This document shows, in pieces, positions 1-6,572 of a DNA stretch of 17,150 nucleotides. Made by a program: the position numbers and the translations under genes. The stretch spans positions 1 through 17,150 of the forward strand of contig CACYZS010000041.1 in the NCBI GenBank assembly GCA_902778985.1, given 5' to 3'. Below the pieces are notes generated by a model. It was given only the letters and a program-made list of their open reading frames with translations, was not told the origin of the DNA and did no database searches. The DNA comes from an uncultured Ruminococcus sp. (GTDB lineage Bacteria; Bacillota; Clostridia; Oscillospirales; CAG-272). How positions within the stretch are numbered: the first letter of the stretch is position 1; each line of letters opens with the position of its first letter.

Positions 1-39
1 TGATGTGTTGCTACGCTAATGAGAGGACGAGGGAAACGA

Positions 40-120
40 ATGAATTGACGGCAAGCCGTCGTGAATTGCGCCCTTTGGTCGCGTGAATTGGCGCTGCGCG
101 CCGTGAATTGCGCTGCGCGC
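40..120. repeat. Array of four spacer-plus-hairpin units
   Basis: The heptamer TGAATTG occurs four times, with the octamer starting at 40 (ATGAATTG) and at 61, 83 and 103 (GTGAATTG), so the period is 20-22 bases. Each copy is followed by a different small inverted repeat: GACGGC/GCCGTC (47-60), an imperfect GCG-CC/GG-CGC stem (68-83), GGCGC/GCGCC (90-102) and GCGC/GCGC (110-120). The stems differ in sequence but keep the pairing, which suggests structure rather than sequence is maintained. It ends about 20 bases before the galM promoter. It is not a CRISPR: the spacing is too short and the variable parts are self-complementary. Function unknown. Confidence 0.75.
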
Positions 121-140
121 ATAATTATTTCTCGATACCC

Positions 141-169
141 TTTACTTTTTCGGTATTCGGCGGTATAAT
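141..169 (+). promoter_or_regulatory. galM sigma-A-type promoter
   Basis: TTTACT (141-146, four of six matches to the -35 consensus) lies 17 bases before TATAAT (164-169, perfect -10). Transcription would start near 176, giving a 5' leader of about 27 bases that contains the AGGAAGG ribosome binding site (185-191). Confidence 0.7.
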
Positions 170-202
170 GGAACTATCTACGACAGGAAGGCGGACAAAC
201 AG

Positions 203-1213
203 ATGAACAAACGGATCTTCGGTACGCTCCCGAGCGGGACGGCGATCGAGGAATACACCCTCTCGGACGGGGCGGCGGAAGTATCGATCATTACCTTCGG
301 GGGGGCGATCACGCGCTTCGTCGTCGACGGGATCGACGTGGAACTCGGGTTTCCGACGCTGGAGGACTATTTTGAAGACCACTCGCACCAGGGCGCTCTG
401 ATCGGGCGGTACGGCAACCGGATCGCCAAGGGGCGCTTTACCCTCAACGGTGTGGAATACAAACTCGCGCAGAACAACGGAAACAACCACCTGCACGGCG
501 GGGTGATCGGCTTTGACCGGAAGGTCTGGGCGGTCGAGTCGGCAGACGACACGACGCTGGTGTTGACGCTGCACGCCGACGATATGGAAGAAGGGTACCC
601 CGGCAATCTCGACGTCAAGGTGACCTACCGCGTGACCGGGTACGCCCTCTCGATCGAGTACGAAGCGAAGAGCGACAAGGACACGGTCTGCAACCTGACC
701 AACCATTCGTATTTCAACCTCAACGGCTGCGGCTCCGGGGACGTTCTGAACCACGTGGCGCGCATCTTCGCCGACGCCTACACCGAGGTCGACGACGAAC
801 TGATCCCGACCGGCAACCGCCCCGAGGTCGAGGGGACTGCGTTTGATTTCCGCACGCCCCACGCGATCGGCGAACGCATCGCCGAAACCGGGTTCGGATA
901 CGACCACAATTACGTTTTGACTAAAAAACCCCCCTTCCCCATCGCGGGATACTCCCTCTCCCCCGCCGCCGTCGTGACGGGAGACGCACTTCAGATGACG
1001 GTCTACACCGATCAGCCGTGCGTGCAGTTCTACACGGCGAACTTCCTTTCGGGCGACCGTCCGCTTCTCAAAGGGGGAGCGGTCAAACACAAGCACGCCG
1101 CCTTCTGCCTCGAGACGCAGGAAGAGCCGGACAGCCCCAATCACGGGCGCGCGATCCTGCGGGCAGACGAAACCTACCACACCGTAACGGTGTACGAAGT
1201 GAAACCGAAATAA
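203..1213 (+). CDS. galM: Aldose 1-epimerase (galactose mutarotase)
   Basis: Cytoplasmic enzyme of 336 residues that interconverts the alpha and beta anomers of galactose and other aldohexoses, normally the entry step of the Leloir pathway. Family landmarks are all visible: R73 in the GRYGNRIAKG segment, H96 in NNHLHGG, the presumed general-acid H168 in NLTNHSYFNL, D234 in GYDHNYVL, and the presumed catalytic base E304 in CLETQEEPDSPNH. Length is typical and there is no signal peptide. The ATG at 203 is preceded by AGGAAGG with an 8-base gap. It is monocistronic, with its own promoter and hairpin terminator, and converges on the large minus-strand operon. No galK or galT is in view. It may serve sugar released by the neighbouring surface proteins, but only proximity suggests this. 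Confidence 0.96.
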   Translation: MNKRIFGTLPSGTAIEEYTLSDGAAEVSIITFGGAITRFVVDGIDVELGFPTLEDYFEDHSHQGALIGRYGNRIAKGRFTLNGVEYKLAQNNGNNHLHGGVIGFDRKVWAVESADDTTLVLTLHADDMEEGYPGNLDVKVTYRVTGYALSIEYEAKSDKDTVCNLTNHSYFNLNGCGSGDVLNHVARIFADAYTEVDDELIPTGNRPEVEGTAFDFRTPHAIGERIAETGFGYDHNYVLTKKPPFPIAGYSLSPAAVVTGDALQMTVYTDQPCVQFYTANFLSGDRPLLKGGAVKHKHAAFCLETQEEPDSPNHGRAILRADETYHTVTVYEVKPK

Positions 1214-1220
1214 AAACATA

Positions 1221-1248
1221 AAGCGGACGGGCGACCGTCCGCTTTTTT
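1221..1248 (+). terminator. galM intrinsic terminator
   Basis: A perfect 10-bp stem, AAGCGGACGG (1221-1230) with CCGTCCGCTT (1235-1244), is closed by a GCGA tetraloop of the stable GNRA class and runs into a T tract (1243-1248). It starts seven bases after the galM stop codon. Confidence 0.93.
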
Positions 1249-1265
1249 CTATCACGTGTTGCCCC

Positions 1266-1294
1266 AAAAAACGCGCCGCACAACGCGCGGCGCG
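1266..1294 (-). terminator. Distal terminator of the A-D operon
   Basis: Read on the minus strand, CGCGCCGC (1287-1294) pairs with GCGGCGCG (1272-1279) around a 7-base loop and is followed by six T (complement of A 1266-1271). It acts behind the terminator at 1305-1342 as a second stop for the minus-strand operon before galM. Confidence 0.8.
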
Positions 1295-1304
1295 AGGGAG
1301 ACCA

Positions 1305-1342
1305 AGAATATAAAGCGGGCGTCGCAGAAATGCGGCGCCCGC
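1305..1342 (-). terminator. Proximal terminator of the A-D operon
   Basis: A 12-bp GC-rich stem (1315-1326 with 1331-1342, one G-T wobble) with a four-base loop. On the minus strand it is followed by TTTATATTCTT (down to about 1304). It lies 64 bases downstream of the stop codon of the 1208-codon gene. Confidence 0.82.
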
Positions 1343-1406
1343 GGGTTGCTTTGGCGGTTTGGTTACGCGTATCGAGTTTGCGTAAGTGTCGGAATCTCGC
1401 GCGTGA

Positions 1407-4400
1407 TCAGTTGCCGCGCGTGTAGTTCGCCGAAACGTCGTCGACGTAAATCAGCGCGTGCGTCCGCATCTGCGGAGCGTAACGGATCTTCAACACGGAT
1501 TCGTCCCGGAAGAGGATCGTTCCCGACGTGAGCGACGAATAATCGTCGGTCGCGTAGAAGCAGTACGAGGTACCGAAGTACTCGCCGTCAACGTAGATAT
1601 CGACGTGGAACTGCGCGTCGCTCCCGCCGAGATCCTTGACGAACACGCGGAAGGTGAACTCGTACCAGGTGTCGAACGCAAAAGTCCTGCTCTGCCCGTC
1701 GGGGGATTCGGTCAACGTCGTCGAGGTGTTTTTCCCGACGACGAACTTGTAGCCCGAAGTCGGATTGGAACCGGTACTGAACCGGAGCGTCGGCATCCAG
1801 AACGGCGTGTTGCCGCACATGAAGCGCATCTGCATCAGGTTGCGGTGATTGTTGGTGCCCGTGGCGCTGTTGCCGAAGCGCGATTCGCTCGAAACGTTCA
1901 GCCGCATCCCGATCTCGAGGATCGCCGTGTCGTCCCACTCGGGAATATCGGCAACGGGGAGCGTGAGGGTTCCGCCGTTGACGTTCGCCTCGGTGTTCTT
2001 GTTGATCTCGACGATGCGGTTGCCGGAGTTCCCCGCTTCATCGATCACCTGGAAGGTCGTACCCGAAGCCGCCGCTTCGACCGCCCCTGCGGGAAGAGAA
2101 CCGATCGTGTCGTCGGAGAAGTCGAAGAACGCGTCGTCGTGCAGATAACTTGCCCGGAGATCGTCGACGTAGATTAGTGCGTGCGCTCTCGACTGCGGGC
2201 TGAAGCGGATCCGGAAGGTCTGCCCCTCCGTAAAGTTGACTGTACCCGAGGTGAAGGACGAATAATCGTCGTCGGCGTAGAAGCAGATCGAGGTGCCGAA
2301 GTATTCGTCATCGACGTAGATATCCGCCTTGAAGAAGACGCCGGCGGAGCCGAACTGCGTGAAGGTCAGGCGGAAGGTGAACTCGTACCAGGTGTCGAAA
2401 CAGAACAGGTTCTCCTTATCGTCCGGGAACTCGTAGTTGGCGTAATAGGACGAGATGTTCTTCCCGACCGCGAGATAGTACCCGTTTGGGGCGTTCGAGC
2501 CGCGGTCGAACTGGAGCGTCGGCATCCAGAAGGTCGTGCTGTTGCACGCGAATCGCATCTGCATCAGGTTGCGGTTGCCGCCCGTACTGTTCGTACCGTA
2601 GCGCGTCTCTCCCGTCACGTTGAGCCGCATCTTGACCTCGAGCGTCGTTCCGTTATTCATCGACGGCACGTCGAAGAGCGGTACGTTCAGCGTTCCGCCG
2701 CTTACGTTGGTCTCGGTGTCCTTCTTGATCTCGAGAACCTTGTTCCCCGTGTTTCCGGGCTCTCCGATCACTTTGAACGTGGTGCCCGTCTGCGCGTTCA
2801 CCGTGGTGTTCGCGGGACGAACGCCGAGTTCGTCGTCCGAGAAGTTGCGGCAGACGTCGCTGCGCGTATAGATCGCCTTCAGATCGTCGACGTAGACGGT
2901 CGCGTGCGTTCTCTTCTGCAGGGCGAGGCGGACGCGGATCGGTTGACCGTGGTCGAGTTGGATGTCGCCCTGGTCGATCCCGTTGTGATTCGGATCGAAG
3001 AAGCATCTGGACGTTCCGTAATACTCGCCGTCCACGTAAATCGCCGCCCGGAACTCTGCGTTATCGCACAGATAGTTCTTGACGGTCAAGCGGAAGGTGA
3101 ACTCGTGCCATTCGCCGAGCGCGAACTGCTCCGCGTTATTGCCCGTGTTCTTTCCGACCACGATATCGTATGCGGTCGGGGTATTCGAACTCCGGTTGAA
3201 GCGCAGCGAAGGCATCCAGAACGCCCTGCCGCCGCAGGTAAAGCGGATCTGCATCAGGTTGGCGTAACTGCCGCCCGCCCCGTTGCCGAAGCGGGATCCC
3301 TCGGCGACCTTGATCCGCATACTGAATTCCAGCACCGATCCGTCGTCGACAAGAGGCGCCGACAGGAGCGGAAGTTCGATCAGTCCGGCGGAAGTTCCGT
3401 CCTCGTCGAACTTTTCGAGCTTCAGGACTTTGTTGGACGTGTTGCCTGGTTCCTCCACGACCCGGAAGGTCGTAGATTCTCCGCTCCACTCGTCTGCGTA
3501 TTCGGGGAATTCGTTCAAAGGATCGTTTGTAAAATCGTTTTCAAAGGTGAGATCGGGCTTCTGGATCTTTACGATCGACGGCGCGTTCTCCATCAGTTCC
3601 AGCATCAGTTCGCCGTCGTCGTGGCACAGAACGCCGACCGTATTGGCGCCGGCGGCGTGGCAGATGTGTTTTGCAAGCCCGAGGACCAGATTCGTCGCGT
3701 TGACGTCGCCCTCGTTCCTGCCGAGCGAAACCGGCGTTCCGTTCACCACTGCCGCCGAACCGGACTGCAGAAAACTGTACGAACCGTCTGCGTGCCGGTA
3801 GGGCTCGAGGCACTGCTTCGTCACGTTCAGCATCGTCACGATATCCGTGGAGATCCGCGCAAGATACGCGTAGACCTCGGAAGAATTTCTCCCGTGACAA
3901 TCCCGCAGATTTTCCCAGATCGTCCCGAGCGTCGCCCACGGATTGAAACGGTACGTGACGCGGGCGCCCGGATCGTTTATCTTGATCCCCTCGATCGCAC
4001 GCTCGACCATCTTCATGGCTTCGGGGATCGGACGGCAATCCTCCGCTTGGTCCATTTCCCCGTTGTATGCCTGGTAGAGCATCGCCACTTTATACGTGCA
4101 GGTAAGCATACCGAAGAGAGATTCTTCCGTCGGCGTCGTTTTCAGGTTGTAGTAGACGTTGGTGTTCCCGACGCGGCCGGTCGTCCAGAGCCCATAGGTC
4201 GAATTGATGCGTGCTTCGAGCAGATCGAGGACGGTACCGAGCAGATCCGCCTCGATCAGTTGCTTCGCCTGCGTCTGCAGGGTGTTCGCCCAGTTCTCGC
4301 AGGTCTGGGTGGCGAGCAGATTGTTGACGTACGCCGTGATCGCGGGCACGGTATCCGGTCCCCACTCGTTCTCGTTCTCGGAGAACCGCTTCGTCAGTTT

Positions 4401-5033
4401 CGCGGAAGAGGCGAGCCGCTGAACCGTCACGTCGAAGGTGGACGTGGTGTTCAAGGGTTCCAGCCATCCGGTCATGGTTTTCGCCCAGTCCTTATCGCGC
4501 GTCCGGCGCATGACGTTGGCGTTCGAGACCTCTCTCGACCATTGGGGATGGTAATAGTACCCCGTCGCGGAATCGTACATATCGAGGTAGAATTGGCGGA
4601 TCTTGTTGGACAAGGTCTCGCCGTAGAAAAGGCGGAGATTCTTTTGGTCTTTGTAGTACGGAGCGAGTTCCTTCAGATGCTGCGAGATCTGGTAGGTACT
4701 CTCCATATCTGGCAAAAAGCCCTCGGTGTCGCGTGCCGAGTTGGCGTAGTAGAAACCGCCGAGATCGGGATCGTAGAGTCCCGCCCACCAGCGGACGATC
4801 GCCTCGGGATCGTAGGTATCTTCGTAGAAGCCGATCACCGCGTTCCGAACCGAAGCGGGAACGTTTGAAAAGTCGCCGTAGCGCGACTCCCAGTCGTAGT
4901 CGGAAGAACCGAGCGGTTCGACCGCGCCCTGTCCGACTTCCTCGACAGGGGCGGCGGGATCCCCCGGCGGGTACAAGGCGAAAAGCGGAAGCATCAGTGC
5001 GCAAATGAGCAGAGCGGTCAGGATCTTTTTCAT
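1407..5033 (-). CDS. Paralogue D: secreted core protein with three jelly-roll modules
   Basis: Unrecognised secreted protein of 1208 residues, last gene of the operon. Residues 1-20 form a signal peptide (KK, then a hydrophobic run ending LPLFA) without a lipobox cysteine, so it is probably released or held by its tails, unlike A and B. The shared core (about 55-485) begins with RWWAGLYDPDLGGFYYANS (81-99). It also has LPDMEST (107-113), YYHPQW (160-165), RDKDWA (179-184), DPGARVTYRFNPWATLG (354-370) and EGDVNATNL (441-449). Three homologous C-terminal modules follow (about 498-726, 728-966, 969-1208), each ending in the strand (I/V)YVDD(L/V). They look like concanavalin-type jelly rolls and may bind carbohydrate. 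It lacks the N-terminal domain of A and B. AAGGAGG (5043-5049) lies 9 bases before the ATG. An all-helical toroid hydrolase, lyase or epimerase core is a guess. Confidence 0.93.
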   Translation of the reverse strand: MKKILTALLICALMLPLFALYPPGDPAAPVEEVGQGAVEPLGSSDYDWESRYGDFSNVPASVRNAVIGFYEDTYDPEAIVRWWAGLYDPDLGGFYYANSARDTEGFLPDMESTYQISQHLKELAPYYKDQKNLRLFYGETLSNKIRQFYLDMYDSATGYYYHPQWSREVSNANVMRRTRDKDWAKTMTGWLEPLNTTSTFDVTVQRLASSAKLTKRFSENENEWGPDTVPAITAYVNNLLATQTCENWANTLQTQAKQLIEADLLGTVLDLLEARINSTYGLWTTGRVGNTNVYYNLKTTPTEESLFGMLTCTYKVAMLYQAYNGEMDQAEDCRPIPEAMKMVERAIEGIKINDPGARVTYRFNPWATLGTIWENLRDCHGRNSSEVYAYLARISTDIVTMLNVTKQCLEPYRHADGSYSFLQSGSAAVVNGTPVSLGRNEGDVNATNLVLGLAKHICHAAGANTVGVLCHDDGELMLELMENAPSIVKIQKPDLTFENDFTNDPLNEFPEYADEWSGESTTFRVVEEPGNTSNKVLKLEKFDEDGTSAGLIELPLLSAPLVDDGSVLEFSMRIKVAEGSRFGNGAGGSYANLMQIRFTCGGRAFWMPSLRFNRSSNTPTAYDIVVGKNTGNNAEQFALGEWHEFTFRLTVKNYLCDNAEFRAAIYVDGEYYGTSRCFFDPNHNGIDQGDIQLDHGQPIRVRLALQKRTHATVYVDDLKAIYTRSDVCRNFSDDELGVRPANTTVNAQTGTTFKVIGEPGNTGNKVLEIKKDTETNVSGGTLNVPLFDVPSMNNGTTLEVKMRLNVTGETRYGTNSTGGNRNLMQMRFACNSTTFWMPTLQFDRGSNAPNGYYLAVGKNISSYYANYEFPDDKENLFCFDTWYEFTFRLTFTQFGSAGVFFKADIYVDDEYFGTSICFYADDDYSSFTSGTVNFTEGQTFRIRFSPQSRAHALIYVDDLRASYLHDDAFFDFSDDTIGSLPAGAVEAAASGTTFQVIDEAGNSGNRIVEINKNTEANVNGGTLTLPVADIPEWDDTAILEIGMRLNVSSESRFGNSATGTNNHRNLMQMRFMCGNTPFWMPTLRFSTGSNPTSGYKFVVGKNTSTTLTESPDGQSRTFAFDTWYEFTFRVFVKDLGGSDAQFHVDIYVDGEYFGTSYCFYATDDYSSLTSGTILFRDESVLKIRYAPQMRTHALIYVDDVSANYTRGN
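1410..2129 (-). repeat. Jelly-roll-like module 3 of paralogue D
   Basis: Residues 969-1208. It starts with DFSDDTIGSLPAG and contains NLMQMRF, FWMPTLRF, WYEFTFR, DIYVDGEYFGTS and the closing IYVDDV. It aligns along its whole length with modules 1 and 2 of the same protein and with the tails of A and B. Confidence 0.85.
2136..2852 (-). repeat. Jelly-roll-like module 2 of paralogue D
   Basis: Residues 728-966. Same order of motifs as module 3: NFSDDELG, NLMQMRF, FWMPTLQF, WYEFTFRLTF, DIYVDDEYFGTS, IYVDDL. The DYSS(F/L)TSGT segment is shared with module 3 but not with module 1, so 2 and 3 look like the more recent duplicates. Confidence 0.85.
2856..3542 (-). repeat. Jelly-roll-like module 1 of paralogue D
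   Basis: Residues 498-726. The most divergent of the three: the opening is DFTNDPLNEFPEYADEW, and the loop before the last strands reads FFDPNHNGIDQGD instead of the Tyr/Ser-rich loop of modules 2 and 3. The core motifs NLMQIRF, FWMPSLRF, WHEFTFR and VYVDDL are kept. Confidence 0.82.
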
Positions 5034-5196
5034 AACTGTTTTCCTCCTTGTTTTAAGAGCAGTGCTCTATAATAAACGTGGTTTCAAACAGCGGTTTTTG
5101 GATTCTTACCTTACGTTTTGGCGCTGATGCGGTTTTTTTGATCGCGGGTTTATTGTTCGGGCGGCGGTTCACCTCTTTTTCCTTTTTGCTTTGAAG
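5034..5196 (-). promoter_or_regulatory. 163-base gap C-D, possible internal control region
   Basis: The longest gap inside the operon. It is AT-rich near the D start and holds the 13-base palindrome AGAGCAGTGCTCT (5056-5068), directly followed on the plus strand by TATAATAAAC. On the minus strand TATAGA or TATTAT could be a -10 element, but I find no good -35 at 16-18 bases. No hairpin with a T tract follows gene C. Read-through from C plus a weak internal promoter or operator is possible. Confidence 0.3.
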
Positions 5197-6486
5197 TTAC
5201 TTTTTCTTGATCGGCGGGGCGTTTTTCAATAGGTCAAGCATCAATTCGGCGTGGGTCCCGTCGAAGATCGGGATCATTTCGGAAAGCCCGATCGCCGTGC
5301 AGATGTGCGTGGCGCAGAGGAGCGCCAGGTTGTTGCCGTTGACGTCCCCTTCTTCCAGTCCGAGCGAGACCGGCGTACTGTAAATGGTCTCCTTCGATCC
5401 GCGCTGCAGGTAACTGTACGAGCCGTCCGCCCACCGGTATTTGCCGAGCGAACACCCGAGCGCGTCGATCATCTCGACGATTCTCTCCCCTATCATCGCG
5501 TCGTAGGCGGCGACCTCGTCGGGGGTCCCGTAGTTTACAAGGTTTTCCCTTACGTTGCCGAGCGTCGCCCACGGATTGAAAATGTAGGTCACGCGGATCC
5601 CGGGATCGCGCGAGCAGATCGCCTTGATCCCGTTTTTGACGGTCTTGGTCGCGTAGGGGACGCGGCGTCCCCCGATGTTGTAGGTCTTCGCGATCTTGTA
5701 GGCGTTGGTGTAAAGCCCGTAGGGCGTCTCGGTCTCGGGCGTCTCTTTGAGGTTGTAATACAGGTCCTTTTCCGCGTCGTACCCCGAGACCCAAAGACCG
5801 TATGCGGGGTTGACGTGCCGGTCGAGGACGTCGAGGACGGTCCCGATCATCCCGGTCGCCTTGAAGGTCATCGCCTGCGTTTCGATTTGGTTCGCCCAAT
5901 GTTCGCAAGAGGTCTCTGCAAGCAGACGTTCGACGTATTCCGTGACCGAAGCGACGTTGGGCTGCCAGGCGGGGGACGTGGTTTCCCCGCCCTGCTCCGC
6001 CGCCCGCTCCATCGCGGTCGGATAGAGGGGTTTCGCGCCGAGCCAGCCGAGGACGAAGATCGCCCAGTCCTGGTCGCGGGTATAACGCATCACGTTGGCG
6101 CGCGACTGTTCCCTCGTCCATTGCGGGTGGTAGAAGTACCCGTCGTCCTTATCCTGCTTTATCTGATAGAATCTGACGATCTTTTGCGTCAGTTCTTCCC
6201 CCAGGAAAGCGGGAAGATCGGGGATAAAGTCGTGCAGGCGCCAGAGGATCTGGTAGGTGCTCTCCATATCGGGGAGATACCCCTTGGTATCGCGGGCGGA
6301 ATTGGCGTAGTAGAAGCCGCCGAGATCGGGATCGTACAGCCCCGCCCACCAACGGATCTGCTTTTCGGGATCGTAGTATTTTTCGTAAAACCCCTTCACC
6401 GCCGCGCGGACGCGGAGATCAAGGATCACGCCGAAACGTCCCTCTCCGTCCTTGTTTTTCGCCTCGTTTGCAAGCCGTTCTTCCAT
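5197..6486 (-). CDS. Paralogue C: bare core protein without signal peptide
   Basis: Unrecognised protein of 429 residues, third gene of the operon. It begins MEERLANEAKNKDGEGRF and reaches IRWWAGLYDPDLGGFYYANS at residues 44-63, so it starts just where the signal peptide and N-terminal domain of A and B would already be over. It stops at LLKNAPPIKKK, exactly where the core ends and the jelly-roll tail begins in A, B and D. All core motifs are intact: LPDMEST, YFYHPQW, RDQDWA, YYNLKETPETE, DPGIRVTYIFNPWATLG, ADGSYSYL and EGDVNGNNL. The ATG has AGAGGA (6495-6500) 8 bases upstream, and no other usual start codon lies in the gap to gene B. Closest to B by eye. It appears cytoplasmic unless exported unconventionally. 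A recent 5'-truncated copy is the alternative, but the intact frame and site argue for a working gene. Confidence 0.9.
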   Translation of the reverse strand: MEERLANEAKNKDGEGRFGVILDLRVRAAVKGFYEKYYDPEKQIRWWAGLYDPDLGGFYYANSARDTKGYLPDMESTYQILWRLHDFIPDLPAFLGEELTQKIVRFYQIKQDKDDGYFYHPQWTREQSRANVMRYTRDQDWAIFVLGWLGAKPLYPTAMERAAEQGGETTSPAWQPNVASVTEYVERLLAETSCEHWANQIETQAMTFKATGMIGTVLDVLDRHVNPAYGLWVSGYDAEKDLYYNLKETPETETPYGLYTNAYKIAKTYNIGGRRVPYATKTVKNGIKAICSRDPGIRVTYIFNPWATLGNVRENLVNYGTPDEVAAYDAMIGERIVEMIDALGCSLGKYRWADGSYSYLQRGSKETIYSTPVSLGLEEGDVNGNNLALLCATHICTAIGLSEMIPIFDGTHAELMLDLLKNAPPIKKK

Positions 6487-6526
6487 TCGTTTTTTCCTCT
6501 GTTTTTCCGAAAATGGGTATGCGTAC

Positions 6527-6553
6527 CCTGCGCGAACCGGCGGTTCGCGCAGG
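6527..6553. repeat. 13-bp perfect inverted repeat between genes B and C
   Basis: CCTGCGCGAACCG (6527-6539) and CGGTTCGCGCAGG (6541-6553) are perfect reverse complements around a single base. In the minus-strand transcript this makes a GC-rich hairpin, but no T tract follows. It fits a processing or stability element, or partial attenuator, between the B and C coding regions better than a full terminator. Confidence 0.6.
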
Positions 6554-6572
6554 TAATGATCGTTTCTCGCGG

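Noticed and set aside
40..120. CRISPR array
   Set aside because: Repeats of 7-8 bases and 12-14 base self-complementary spacers do not fit any CRISPR type, and no cas genes are present.
125..1267. 380-codon minus-strand frame opposite galM
   Set aside because: galM has all catalytic residues, a promoter and a terminator; the antisense frame has none of these.
2181..4868. 895-codon plus-strand open frame opposite gene D
   Set aside because: Antisense shadow caused by GC-rich codon bias: Arg/Asp/Val/His-rich without domains, no ribosome binding site, and the minus frame has signal peptide, repeats and paralogues.
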